DNA of 64,000 nucleotides from Sphingomonas sp. KR3-1 (lineage in GTDB: Bacteria > Pseudomonadota > Alphaproteobacteria > Sphingomonadales > Sphingomonadaceae): the NCBI RefSeq assembly GCF_040049295.1, contig NZ_JBDZDQ010000001.1, positions 1,178,001 through 1,242,000 on the forward strand, written 5' to 3'. Numbering within the stretch: position 1 is the stretch's first letter; every line of letters begins with the position of its first letter. The translations under genes and the position numbers were made by a program. The notes under the pieces are model-generated. The model was given only the letters and a program-made list of their open reading frames with translations, was not told where the DNA came from and made no database searches. Of the stretch, positions 32,665 through 42,145 are shown piece after piece.

Positions 32665-34359
32665 ATGCGCGAGAACCAGATCACCGGCGCCGAGGCCGCC
32701 GTCCGCATGCTGCAGCTCCACGGCGTGCAGCACATCTTCGGGCTGTGCGGCGATACCAGCCTTCCCTTCTACGACGCGCTCGCGCGGCTCGATCACGGCA
32801 TCGAGCATGTCCTGACGCGCGACGAACGCCACGCCGCCTATATGGCCGACGCCTATGCCCGCGTTACGGGGCGCGTCGGCATCTGCGAGGGGCCGAGCGG
32901 CGGCGGCGCGACCTATATCCTGCCCGGCGTGATCGAGGCGAACGAGAGCTCGGTCGCGCTGATCTCGATCACCTCCGACGTGCCCGTCACGGCGCGCGGC
33001 CGCTACCCGCTGACCGCGCTCGATCAGAAGGCGCTGTTCGCCCCGCTGACCAAGTGGAACGGCGTCGCCGATCATGTCACGCATATTCCCAACCTGTTCC
33101 GTACCGCCTTTCGGGCCGCCAGCACCGGACGGCCGGGCGCCGCGCATATCGGCCTGCCCTATGACCTGCAGAAGCAGGGCCTCGATGCCAGCCATGTCTG
33201 GGCGCAGCGCGAGCATGGCAGCTTCCCCGCCTATCGTACCGCGCCCGATCCCGCGCTGGTCGCCGCCGCAGCCGAGGTGCTGCTACGGGCGAAGCGTCCG
33301 GTGCTGGTCTGCGGCGGCGGCACGATCCTGTCGGGCGCCTGTACCGAGCTGGTCCGCCTCGCCGAACTGCTCGACGCCCCCGTCGCCTCGACAGTCAGCG
33401 GCCATGGCACGATCCCCGACAATCACCCGCTGGCGATCGGCGTGGTCGGCGCCAATGGCGGCACCGATGAGACGCGCGAGGCGCTCTCCCAGGCTGACAC
33501 GGTCGCGTTCATCGGCTGCCGCGCCGGCTCGACCACCACCGAGCATGGCAGTGTGCCCGGCCCGGGCGTGCCGATCGTCCATATCGACATCGACCCGATG
33601 GTCGTCGGCGCCAATTATCCGGTCGAGGCCGGGCTGGTCGGCGACGCGCTGCATTGCCTGCGCGCGCTGATCGCCGAGATCGAGCGCCGCATCACCAGCC
33701 CGCGGACCACCGACGCCGCCCAGCGGATCGCCGGCCTGCGCGCCGCCAAGCGCGAGCGCTTCGAGGTACTTGCCCATTCGAATGCGCGGCCGATCCGCCC
33801 CGAGCGCGTGCTCGCCGCGGTCCAGAAGGCGCTGCCGGCGGACGGGATCATCGTCGCCGATCCGGGCACGCCCTGCCCCTATTTCTCCGGCTATTTCGAT
33901 TTCGACAGCACCGGGCGCCACTTCATCACCAACCGGGCGCACGGCGCGCTCGGCTTCTCGCTCCCTGCCGCGGTCGGGGCTGCCTATGGCCGGCCTGGTG
34001 CCAAGGTCGTCGCCGCGATGGGCGACGGCAGCTTCGGCTTCGCGGTCGGCGAGCTCGAGACGATCGTGCGCAAGAATCTGCCGATCACGCTGATCGTGTT
34101 CAGCAATTCCTCCTATGGCTGGATCAAGGCCAGCCAGAAGGACGGCTATGGCAGCCGCTTCTTCTCGGTCGACTTCAACCGCTCCGACCATGCCCGCATC
34201 GCCGAGGCCTTCGGGCTCAAGGCCTGGCGAGTCGAGGACCCCGCCGAGCTCGACGCCGTGATCGCCGCCGCGATCCGGCATGACCGGCCGAGCCTCGTCG
34301 ATGTTATCAGCCAGCCGCTGGAGGAGTCCGCGGTGCCGGTGAGCAAGTGGATGGGATAA
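32665..34359 (+). CDS. Thiamine-diphosphate enzyme (acetolactate synthase large-subunit-like), copy B
   Basis: A 564-residue TPP enzyme. The N-terminal domain has HIFGLCGDTSLPFYDAL and HVLTRDERHAAYMADAYAR with the activating Glu. The central domain is complete (RPVLVCGGGTILSGA, IVHIDIDPMVVGANYP). The C-terminal domain has AMGDGSFGFAVGELETIVR and NSSYGWIKASQK (GDG to N, the Mg/diphosphate motif). It is not a close paralogue of copy A. A catabolic synthase or decarboxylase is likelier than branched-chain amino-acid synthesis because no regulatory subunit gene is adjacent and the promoter shares the operator-like motif of the aromatic operons. Confidence 0.82.
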   Translation: MRENQITGAEAAVRMLQLHGVQHIFGLCGDTSLPFYDALARLDHGIEHVLTRDERHAAYMADAYARVTGRVGICEGPSGGGATYILPGVIEANESSVALISITSDVPVTARGRYPLTALDQKALFAPLTKWNGVADHVTHIPNLFRTAFRAASTGRPGAAHIGLPYDLQKQGLDASHVWAQREHGSFPAYRTAPDPALVAAAAEVLLRAKRPVLVCGGGTILSGACTELVRLAELLDAPVASTVSGHGTIPDNHPLAIGVVGANGGTDETREALSQADTVAFIGCRAGSTTTEHGSVPGPGVPIVHIDIDPMVVGANYPVEAGLVGDALHCLRALIAEIERRITSPRTTDAAQRIAGLRAAKRERFEVLAHSNARPIRPERVLAAVQKALPADGIIVADPGTPCPYFSGYFDFDSTGRHFITNRAHGALGFSLPAAVGAAYGRPGAKVVAAMGDGSFGFAVGELETIVRKNLPITLIVFSNSSYGWIKASQKDGYGSRFFSVDFNRSDHARIAEAFGLKAWRVEDPAELDAVIAAAIRHDRPSLVDVISQPLEESAVPVSKWMG

Positions 34360-34360
34360 A

Positions 34361-34503
34361 CTCCTTCTCCCCTTGTAGGAAAAGAAGGGGCCCCCTTGCG
34401 CAGCGAGTAGGAAGGGTGAGGGGGACTAAGGGCTCACTTCCCCTCACCCTTCCGCCGACCATGTCGGCTCCCTCCCTCTCCCACAAGGGGAGAGGGAGAC
34501 GGA
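34361..34503. repeat. Nested inverted repeats between convergent genes
   Basis: The inner pair is GGAAGGGTGAGGGG (34410-34423) and its exact inverse (34440-34453). The outer pair is CTCCTTCTCCCCTTGTAG-like sequence at 34361-34378 against CACAAGGGGAGAGGGAG at 34487-34503. They fill the 194-base space between the convergent TPP-enzyme and TonB-receptor genes. Probably a mosaic intergenic repeat with terminator activity. Confidence 0.65.
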
Positions 34504-34553
34504 ACAGGAACGGCGCGCCCGCCGGGCGCGCCGCGCAGTTCAGAGGAACCTCG

Positions 34554-36839
34554 TCAGAAACTGAATCCCAGCGTCACGCCGTAAGTCCGCGGCGCGTTGC
34601 TGGTGCCGTTGTCGCCGCTGTTGGTGGCGCCGAGCTGGCTCCAATAGTGGGTGTCGGTCAGGTTCTTGCCCCACACGCGGATCGACCAGTTGTCGCCCGG
34701 CATCTTCCAGGTCAGCGAGGCGTCGAGCAGGCTGTAATTGCCCTGGAACACGCGCTCGTCGGTCGTGCCGACATAGCCGTCGTTGTAATAATAGTTGCCG
34801 GCGATCGTGAAGGTGCCCGCGCTCGTCGTCGGGAGGTCGATCGACCCGCCGACGCTGGCGGTGAACTCGGGCGTGTTCTGCAGCTTGTTGCCCGAGGCGT
34901 CGCCGCGCAGCAGGCAGTTGCCGCCGAGCTGGGCGAACGGGCTGCCGAACGTGCCGAGGCAGCTCTGCCCGCTCGGGATCACGAAGCCCGCCGGCAGCGG
35001 GAACGGCACCGAGATGATCGCATTGGTGAAGTCGGTATAGCGGGCATGCGTGTAGTTCAGGCCGCCGAACAGCTTGACGTTGCGGCTCAGCTGCCAGGTC
35101 ACGTCCGCGTCGATGCCGTAGATGTGGGCGCCGTCGGCATTGTAGATGCTGTTGGCGCCCGAGATCACCTGCTGCACCTGGATGTTCTTCTCGTCGTAAT
35201 AGTAACCCGCGACGTTCAGGCGCACGTGCCGGTCGAACAGGTCGGACTTGATGCCGACTTCATAGGCGTCGACCACGTCCGGCTGGAGCAGGATGATCGG
35301 CGAGACCTGGGCGATATAGGTGCCGCTGCGGAAGCCCCGATTGTAGCTCGCATAGGCGAGCAGCTCGGGCGAGAAGCGGTGATCGAGCGAGGCGCGCCAG
35401 GTCAGCTTGTTGAAGGTGTGCTCGTCGCTCGATGTCGTTACCGTGCGCACATTGGTCGCGCCGACAAACGAGATCGCCTGGGCCGAAAGCGAGCGCTCGT
35501 CGCTGGTGTAGCGGACGCCGGCGGTCAGGTTGGTGCTCTGCCCGAAGCTGTAGGTGCCCTCGGCAAAGCCCGAGAAGCTGTCGAGCTTCACATTGTTGAT
35601 GTTGTCGGTGTAGCCGTTGCCGCCGAAGGTGAGCAGGCCGGTGGTGCGGCCGCGGCTGCTGCCGGCGCTGTCGTGCATGTAGAAGCCGCCCAGCACCCAT
35701 TTGAAGGGGCCGGTGCCGCTCGACACCAGGTTGACCTCCTGGGTGAACTGCTTGTCGTACTGGACGTTGTCGATCACCAGCCGGCGCGCGGTGGTGCCGT
35801 CGGGGTCGAAATAATAGGTGAAGTCCGACTTGCGGTAGCCGGTCATGCTCTTCAGCGTGAAGCCGCCGAAATCATGGCTGATCGTCAGCCCGGTGCCCCA
35901 TTGCCGCGTCGTCATCTTTGGATCGATGTCCGAATAGATGTCGCGATCGGGATCGCCGCCCGCCGCGAGGATCTGCGCCGGCACGTTCTGGCCCAGTGCG
36001 TTCAGCCCGAAATTGCGGAATGCCGGCTCGCTCGCATAGCGGCCATTGAAGTCGCCGGTGAGCAGCACCGAGGTATCGGCATCGGGCTGGAACAGCAGCT
36101 TGGCGCGGCCCGCCCAGGTGCGGCCGGCCTGGATGTCCTTGCCGGTGAAGACGTTCTTGCCGAAGCCGTTGCCGCGATCCTCGACCTGGGCCGAGATGCT
36201 CGCCGCCAGCGTGTCGGTGATGCCGCCGGTCAGGAACAGGCCGCCGTTCAGCGTGGCATAGTTGCCGAAGCCGATCTGGCCCTTGGCCTGCGTCTCGAAG
36301 CTCGGCGCCTTGGTGGTGATCTGGATCAGGCCGCCCGTGGCGTTGCGACCGAACAGCGTGCCCTGCGGCCCCTTGAGCACTGCCACCTGGTCGGTGTCGA
36401 ACAGCGACTGGAGCACGCCGAACGACGCACCATAGTAGAAGCCGTCGACATAGACGGCGACGGGGTTCTCGATGCCCGGGCCCTGGCCGGTGGCGCCGAC
36501 GCCGCGGATACGCGGCAGGCCGATGCCGCCGGTCGCGGTGGTCACGTTGAGCGCGGGCACGCTGGCCTTGAGGTCCATCGTGTCGGCGGTGCCCGCGGCG
36601 CTCAGCTGGTCGCTGTTCAGTGCCGTGATCGCGATCGGCACGTTCTGCGCGCTTTCCTGGCGCTTCTGGGCAGTGACGACGATGTCGACCAGGCCGCCGT
36701 CAGAAGTCTGCGCGGCGGCATCGGGCGGCGGCGGAGTCGTGCTGGCGTCCTGCGCCCAGGCCGGCATGATCCAAGTGGCGGCGCTGGCGAGCAACGCACC
36801 CCGCACCAATCCCCGCACCACGCGATTGCGACAGCTCAT
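34554..36839 (-). CDS. TonB-dependent outer-membrane receptor
   Basis: A 761-residue receptor with signal peptide (ending PAWAQ), TonB box region LVDIVVTAQKRQES, plug motifs (PRIRGVGATGQGPGIEN, VLKGPQGTLFGRNATGG) and a beta-barrel ending TYGVTLGFSF with a terminal Phe. The QKR-x-ES-x-x-NVPI start of the plug is typical of the sphingomonad receptors for aromatic or lignin-derived compounds and plant metabolites. GGAGG precedes the ATG. It stands apart from an operon, between convergent and codirectional genes, downstream of the PD40 gene. Confidence 0.93.
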   Translation of the reverse strand: MSCRNRVVRGLVRGALLASAATWIMPAWAQDASTTPPPPDAAAQTSDGGLVDIVVTAQKRQESAQNVPIAITALNSDQLSAAGTADTMDLKASVPALNVTTATGGIGLPRIRGVGATGQGPGIENPVAVYVDGFYYGASFGVLQSLFDTDQVAVLKGPQGTLFGRNATGGLIQITTKAPSFETQAKGQIGFGNYATLNGGLFLTGGITDTLAASISAQVEDRGNGFGKNVFTGKDIQAGRTWAGRAKLLFQPDADTSVLLTGDFNGRYASEPAFRNFGLNALGQNVPAQILAAGGDPDRDIYSDIDPKMTTRQWGTGLTISHDFGGFTLKSMTGYRKSDFTYYFDPDGTTARRLVIDNVQYDKQFTQEVNLVSSGTGPFKWVLGGFYMHDSAGSSRGRTTGLLTFGGNGYTDNINNVKLDSFSGFAEGTYSFGQSTNLTAGVRYTSDERSLSAQAISFVGATNVRTVTTSSDEHTFNKLTWRASLDHRFSPELLAYASYNRGFRSGTYIAQVSPIILLQPDVVDAYEVGIKSDLFDRHVRLNVAGYYYDEKNIQVQQVISGANSIYNADGAHIYGIDADVTWQLSRNVKLFGGLNYTHARYTDFTNAIISVPFPLPAGFVIPSGQSCLGTFGSPFAQLGGNCLLRGDASGNKLQNTPEFTASVGGSIDLPTTSAGTFTIAGNYYYNDGYVGTTDERVFQGNYSLLDASLTWKMPGDNWSIRVWGKNLTDTHYWSQLGATNSGDNGTSNAPRTYGVTLGFSF

Positions 36840-37005
36840 ACTCTTCCTCCCCAATGCACCGGTCTCGCCGGCGTTTTCCGCACTGGTCGCACCGTCCATG
36901 CGCATGGACCGCGCCAGTTTATTTGCGTCAGGAGCGATGACTACTTCGGCGGCGCGGCTTTCCTCCGATCAGAATCCCGCAGCCACCGATAGTTTTAGGT
37001 ATAAA

Positions 37006-38883
37006 TCAGTGCCTGGCAGGCAGATAGAGCGGCATGGAATCTTCCCATTTGCTGTCGGTGACCATGCGCTTGGCCGATCCATCGCGGTTCATGATGTAGA
37101 TCTGGCCATATTGCTGGAAGGTCTGGTCATAGAGCGCGGCCTCGTCGCGGAAGCCGTGCTGCGATCCGCTCCACATGATCCGGTTGTCCGCCGTCCACAC
37201 CGCATGGCCGTCGCTCGATCCGTGCGTGGTGGCGCGGAACAGGTTCGAGCCGTCCGGGCTGATCGTGTAGATGTCGAAATTGCCGTCCTCGGTGCGCTTG
37301 CGCGTGAAGACGATGCTCTTCCCGTCGGGCGACCAGCCGGGAAGGTTGTCATAGCCCTGGGTCAGCACGCGGGTCTGGCGCGTCTCTAGGTCGAGGATGC
37401 GCAGGCCCTTCTCGTCATCGCTCCAGAGGCGATAGACGATCTCCTTGCCGTCGCCCGAATAGCTCGGGAAGCCGCAATGCTGCTTGCCATCGGTCAGCTG
37501 CTCGGCGCCGGTGCCATCCGCCCGCACGCGCCACACCGCCGCATTGGCCTTGTCGCGCAGGAAGAACCACGCCCCCAGCCCGAAGCTGATCCACGCGCCA
37601 TCGGGCGACCAGGCCGGCTGGAACGCGCCCGCAAGCCCCTGCTTGACAAGGGTTGGATCGAGCCCGCGCCCTTCGATGTCGAACACCTTGCGCTTCTCGC
37701 TGCCGTCCGGCCGCATCACCATGATCGAAGCGTTGCCAGTCTGCTTGTCGGTATAGACGATCCAGCCCTGCCTGGAGAGCTGCGGGAACACGTCGGTCTC
37801 GCGATAGTCCCAGTCCTTTTCCCAGCTGTAGAGCTGCTTCCAAACCGGCCGAGCGGGACGGAACTGGACCTTCTCGTAGATGACCTGCTTGCCGTCGTCG
37901 GACCAATGCGGCGAGCGGATGAACGCCTGCTTCACTGCCGGGCGGTCGCTCGTATAGGCCAGCCCCTCGTTGGGGCCGTACTTCACCAGATAGCCGATCT
38001 CGGAATTGCTGATGAATTGCGGTTGGAGCTTCAGTTCATTGTCGGCCTGATGCTCGACGCGCTCGCCGCTGGCGACATCGACCGAGACGATCCTGGTCGG
38101 GGTCTTGCCGACATAGTTGGGGCGGCGCGCGCCCCAAGTCGCTTCGACCGTCATCTCGTAGAACACGATTCGGCGGCCATCGGGCGACCATTTCGGCGAG
38201 CCGAGGCAATAGCCGGGCTTGGCCGCGACCTTGCGGAAGCCCTTGCCGTCCACGCCGATCACATAGATCGACAGCTCCTGCGTATGCTCCCAGCCATGCC
38301 CGGCGTCATGGCCCGTCCACGCGGTGTTGCGGTCGCTCGAAAAGGCGATGCACTTGCCGTCGGGCGACCAGGCAGGGCGGTAATAGCAATCGGGCTTGCC
38401 GTCCTCGCCGCGCACGTCCTTGGTACCGGTGAGCTGCCGGGTGCGCCCGGTCTTCAGGTCCATCAGCCAGATATTGGCGCGGTAGCCATTGCGCGTGGAG
38501 ACGAAGGCAAGCGTCCTGCCATCGGGCGAGAGCACGCCGGCATCATCCACTGGCGCACCGGTGACCAGCGGCTGGATCAGCTTGCCGTCAGCAGTGGCGC
38601 GGAACAGGTCCGACTGGCCGTCGCCGTTGCGCTCGGACGTGAAGACGAAGCCGCCGCCAGCTGCAAAGCTGCCATTATATTCGAAGCGCGTATCGGCAAG
38701 CAGCTTGCGCTCGTTCGAGCCGTCGAGCCCGGCGATATAGAGCTCGGAGACCGACGGCGCGATGCGGTTCATCAGCATCACGCCCTTCTTGCCCGGCGCC
38801 GGCGCGGTCCATTCCTCTGCCAGGGCCGAGCGTGCAGCGAGCGCGGTGCCGGGCAGCGCCCACAGGAAATCACGACGATGCAT
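37006..38883 (-). CDS. Secreted PD40/TolB-like beta-propeller protein
   Basis: A 625-residue protein with a twin-arginine-like signal (MHRRDFLWALPGTALAARS). The body is a run of PD40 repeats, each with a SPDG core: VLSPDGRTLAFVSTRNG, AWSPDGKCIAFSSDRN, KWSPDGRRIVFYE, AWSPDGAWISFGLG and GWSPDGKSIVFTRKR. No catalytic domain such as a peptidase is attached, so it is a periplasmic binding or scaffold propeller. GGGAG precedes the ATG. The 166-base gap to the downstream TonB receptor leaves open whether they are cotranscribed. Confidence 0.85.
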   Translation of the reverse strand: MHRRDFLWALPGTALAARSALAEEWTAPAPGKKGVMLMNRIAPSVSELYIAGLDGSNERKLLADTRFEYNGSFAAGGGFVFTSERNGDGQSDLFRATADGKLIQPLVTGAPVDDAGVLSPDGRTLAFVSTRNGYRANIWLMDLKTGRTRQLTGTKDVRGEDGKPDCYYRPAWSPDGKCIAFSSDRNTAWTGHDAGHGWEHTQELSIYVIGVDGKGFRKVAAKPGYCLGSPKWSPDGRRIVFYEMTVEATWGARRPNYVGKTPTRIVSVDVASGERVEHQADNELKLQPQFISNSEIGYLVKYGPNEGLAYTSDRPAVKQAFIRSPHWSDDGKQVIYEKVQFRPARPVWKQLYSWEKDWDYRETDVFPQLSRQGWIVYTDKQTGNASIMVMRPDGSEKRKVFDIEGRGLDPTLVKQGLAGAFQPAWSPDGAWISFGLGAWFFLRDKANAAVWRVRADGTGAEQLTDGKQHCGFPSYSGDGKEIVYRLWSDDEKGLRILDLETRQTRVLTQGYDNLPGWSPDGKSIVFTRKRTEDGNFDIYTISPDGSNLFRATTHGSSDGHAVWTADNRIMWSGSQHGFRDEAALYDQTFQQYGQIYIMNRDGSAKRMVTDSKWEDSMPLYLPARH

Positions 38884-39058
38884 CAAACTCTCCCGCTCGC
38901 CCCAGATTCTCGCGCAGGGCATGCTGGCAGTTTCGCGCGCGCCACCACGCGGTCCAATCATAAAACCGCTCGCCCTGATCATTTCTCGCCGCCCCGCAGG
39001 GCTGGGACGCGACAACGGGCGGGCGGCAACTGCTAGCGGAGAATCCAGGCTTAGCTGC

Positions 39059-41080
39059 TCACGTCGCCGAAGCGACGTCGCGTCCGAGCACTTCGCGCGC
39101 CTTGGCGGCCAGCGTGGCATAAGTGAACGGCTTGGATATGAGGTCGACGCCCGCCTCCAGCCGATCGTTCCGCATGATCGCGTCGCGCGTATAGCCCGAC
39201 GCGAACAGGACCTTGAGCGCGGGATGGATCGCGCGCGCGGCGTCCGCGAGCTCCTCGCCGGACATGTTCGGCATCACGACGTCGGTCAGCAGCAGGTCGA
39301 TCGAGAAATCGTCGCGCTCGAGCAGGCGGATCGCGGAGTGGCCGTCATGCGCCTCCACCACGCGGTAGCCCAGCTCGCGCAGGATCCCGACGGTATAGGC
39401 GCGGACCTCGTCGTCGTCCTCCACCACGAGCACGGTCTCCGAGCCGCCTTCGGCTTCCGCAGGTGGTTCGAGCGTCTCGCCCTGGCTCGCAGCCTGCCTG
39501 GATTCGCGACCGAGGAACAGGCGGACAATGGTGCCTTCGCCTTCCTTCGAGTCGATTTCGACATAGCCGCCCGATTGCTTGGCGAAGCCATAGACCATCG
39601 ACAGCCCCAGGCCGGTGCCCTTGCCGACTTCCTTGGTGGTGAAGAACGGATCGAACACCTTCGCCACCGTCTCCGGCGACATGCCGCATCCGCTGTCCCT
39701 CACCGCGATCGCGACATATTCGCCCGGAAGCACGCCTTCCGGCGCGGTGACGTCATCCAGGCGGGTATTGGCTGCGCTGATCGTGAGCGTGCCACCGCCC
39801 GGCATCGCATCACGCGCATTCACCGCCAGGTTGAGGATCGCGTTCTCCAGCTGGTGCGGATCGGCCTCGACCGGCCAGAGATCATCATCGGTGACGATCT
39901 GCACCGCGACCGCCTCCGAGATCGAGCGGGTGAGCAGGTCCGACATGCCGGCCAGTAGCCGCCCGACATCGACCGTCTTGGGATCGAGCGGCTGGCGGCG
40001 CGAGAAGGCGAGCAGCCGCTGGGTGAGCGACGCCGCGCGCTCCGCGCCCTTCAGCGCATTCTCGAGCGAACGACGGGCGCGCGGATCGCCGCCGGTGTCG
40101 AAGCGGCGAATCACCGTGTCGATATTGCCGATGATGATCGTCAGCAGATTGTTGAAATCATGCGCGATGCCGCCGGTGAGCTGGCCGACCGCTTCCATCT
40201 TCTGCGCCTGGCGGAGCGCGTCTTCGGCCTCGCGCCGCTCCGCGACTTCCTGCTCGACGCGCATCTCCAGCGTGTCGTTGAGCTCGCGCAGGCGCGCCTC
40301 CTGCTCCTTGGCATCGGTCACGTCGTAGATCACGCCCACCAGCCGGAAGCCCGAGCCTTCGCGCACGATCTCGCCGCGCCGCGCGATCCAGCGCTGGGCG
40401 CCATCGTCGCTGCGGGTGATGCAGAACACCCCGTCGAGCGTTTCGGGGATCGTGCCGTGGCTCGGCTGCGGGATCAGCGGCGGATCGTCCGCATCGACGA
40501 CGCCGTTGATCGTGCGCACCGGGAGCACCGAGGCCGGGTAGAGGCCGAGCAGCTCGCAGAATTCGGACGAGACCGTCGCCGTCGCAAAGCCGTCGATATA
40601 TTCGAAGGTGCCGATCCCGCCGGCCGACTGGGCGATGCGCAGCCGCTCCTCGGTGCGCTTGCGCTCGGTGACGTCGACGAGAAGCCCAGTGAAGCGCACC
40701 GGATTGTCGTCCGCGTCGAAATGATTCTGCCCGCGGCCGTGCATCCACAGCGTTGCGCCGTCGGCCGAGACGACGCGGAATTCCTTGGAGAAGAGCTCGG
40801 CACCTCCCAATATGCCGGCAACGGCGATGCGCATCCGCGCCCGGTCGGCCGGATGGATCGCGCGAAAGAAGGTCTCGGTCGGCACGCCCGCAAGCGCCTG
40901 TTCGGGATCGAGGCCATAAAGCTCGGCGAAGCGCGCATCGGCGTGGAGCCGATCCTCGACGATATCCCAGTCCCAGGTGCCGCTGGCCCCGGCGGCGGCG
41001 AGTATCGAGCGCATCCGCCCAGCGTCGCCCGGGTCGACGCTCTCAGCCATCGGTGCCGACGACGCGGGCGATGAACTCAT
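39059..41080 (-). CDS. PAS-PAS hybrid histidine kinase with receiver domain
   Basis: A 673-residue cytoplasmic hybrid kinase. Two PAS folds cover about residues 30-145 and 150-275 (GTWDWDIVEDRLHAD, ..LLVDVTERKRTEERL), followed by a coiled coil. The phosphoacceptor box is GGIAHDFNNLL (HWE-like/HisKA type seen in sphingomonads). The ATPase domain has NAILNLAVNARDAMP, RDSGCGMSP and GTGLGLSMVYGF. A receiver domain ends the protein: VLVVEDDDEVRAY, LLLTDVVMPNMSG with the phospho-Asp, and LISKPF. No membrane segment is seen. The ATG at 41080 has AAGGA upstream; an ATG at 41050 is an alternative. It overlaps the end of cheC and closes the chemosensory operon. Confidence 0.88.
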   Translation of the reverse strand: MSSSPASSAPMAESVDPGDAGRMRSILAAAGASGTWDWDIVEDRLHADARFAELYGLDPEQALAGVPTETFFRAIHPADRARMRIAVAGILGGAELFSKEFRVVSADGATLWMHGRGQNHFDADDNPVRFTGLLVDVTERKRTEERLRIAQSAGGIGTFEYIDGFATATVSSEFCELLGLYPASVLPVRTINGVVDADDPPLIPQPSHGTIPETLDGVFCITRSDDGAQRWIARRGEIVREGSGFRLVGVIYDVTDAKEQEARLRELNDTLEMRVEQEVAERREAEDALRQAQKMEAVGQLTGGIAHDFNNLLTIIIGNIDTVIRRFDTGGDPRARRSLENALKGAERAASLTQRLLAFSRRQPLDPKTVDVGRLLAGMSDLLTRSISEAVAVQIVTDDDLWPVEADPHQLENAILNLAVNARDAMPGGGTLTISAANTRLDDVTAPEGVLPGEYVAIAVRDSGCGMSPETVAKVFDPFFTTKEVGKGTGLGLSMVYGFAKQSGGYVEIDSKEGEGTIVRLFLGRESRQAASQGETLEPPAEAEGGSETVLVVEDDDEVRAYTVGILRELGYRVVEAHDGHSAIRLLERDDFSIDLLLTDVVMPNMSGEELADAARAIHPALKVLFASGYTRDAIMRNDRLEAGVDLISKPFTYATLAAKAREVLGRDVASAT

Positions 41081-41678
41081 CGAGCAGTTCCTTGAGCACC
41101 TCGAGCGATGGGATGTCCATGATCATCGCGATATAGCCGCGGATGTCGCGCTTGCGCACGGCGAAGTCGATATAGAGGAACAGCACCAGCCCCTCCTCCC
41201 CGTCCTCGTCGATCTCGAACAGCGTGTTGCCGTTGCCGCGCAGCACTTCGGGGATGGTCATCGTCAGCGAGCGCTTGAGCATGTTCGCCATCGTCGCGAG
41301 GCAGGAATTGAGGATGACGTTGCCGGTCTCGGTCAACGCCTCATGCTCCATGTCGACCACTTCCTGCGCGGTCAGCTCGTCTCCGGTTACGGCGCGGACC
41401 AGCTCCAGGCTGTTGCTCTCGGGGAAGATCAACAGCGCGCGGCCCGAGAAAGGCCCGCTGAAATCCTGGCGCACCGCGACCAGTTCGGCCGCCTCGCGCT
41501 CGCTGATCAGCCGCGCTGCCCGGCGCTGGCTGACCACGTCGATCGACGGGACGGACAGCGTCACCTGGTCGCCGATCATCTTGCGCAGGCTCGATGCAGC
41601 GCGGCTCACGCCGATATTGACGATCTCGGTCAGTGCATCGCGCTCGAGTTCGGCGAGCGCCACGCTCTCGGGGATCAT
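41043..41678 (-). CDS. cheC: CheC-type chemotaxis phosphatase
   Basis: A 211-residue CheC/CheX/FliY-fold protein. Both copies of the active motif E-X2-N are present: Glu18/Asn21 (ALTEIVNIG) and Glu117/Asn120 (ALTETGN), so it should dephosphorylate a CheY-type protein. LFLYIDFAVRKRDIRGYIAM is a family strand-helix region. Its ATG overlaps the stop of the CheY-like gene (ATGA), which makes that regulator its likely substrate. Confidence 0.85.
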   Translation of the reverse strand: MIPESVALAELERDALTEIVNIGVSRAASSLRKMIGDQVTLSVPSIDVVSQRRAARLISEREAAELVAVRQDFSGPFSGRALLIFPESNSLELVRAVTGDELTAQEVVDMEHEALTETGNVILNSCLATMANMLKRSLTMTIPEVLRGNGNTLFEIDEDGEEGLVLFLYIDFAVRKRDIRGYIAMIMDIPSLEVLKELLDEFIARVVGTDG

Positions 41679-42058
41679 GCCTTGGTCGATCGCAGGCGGA
41701 GCGCCGCGCCCGACAGGAACCCTTCGAGACTGTCGGTCGTGACCGGCTTGGCGACGAATGCCGCACCGACTTCGCGTGCGCGGGCGACGATCTCGTCCTG
41801 GATATTGGCTGTGATGATGGCGAGCGGCATGTCGGGACGGAGAGCGCGCAGCTCGGTCGCGAGTTCCAGCCCGTCCTTCTCGGTCATGTTGAAATCGATC
41901 AGCGCGACGTCGACTTCGTGCGCACCGACGATCTCCAGCGCCTCGGCGGCGCTGCCGGCCTCGACCTTCTTCCATTCGGGCTGGAGCTCGGCCAGCGCCT
42001 TGCCCGCGACGATGCGCGCGAGCTTGCTGTCGTCAACGATCAATACGGTAACGGGCAT
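41675..42058 (-). CDS. CheY-like single-domain response regulator
   Basis: A 127-residue receiver domain. VLIVDDSKLAR supplies the acidic pair, Asp55 in ALIDFNMTEKDGLE is the phosphorylation site, AIITANIQ carries the switch Thr and FVAKPVT the Lys. There is no output domain. GGAG precedes the ATG. It follows an 87-base gap in an otherwise overlapping operon, so an internal promoter is possible. Confidence 0.9.
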   Translation of the reverse strand: MPVTVLIVDDSKLARIVAGKALAELQPEWKKVEAGSAAEALEIVGAHEVDVALIDFNMTEKDGLELATELRALRPDMPLAIITANIQDEIVARAREVGAAFVAKPVTTDSLEGFLSGAALRLRSTKA

Positions 42059-42145
42059 TCGCGTCTCCAAAGTGCCACTGGGGCAGGTGTGCTTTCCCAA
42101 GGAGGTCCGCGACGGGGACAAGCATAGCGGCGCGGCACCGCTTTG

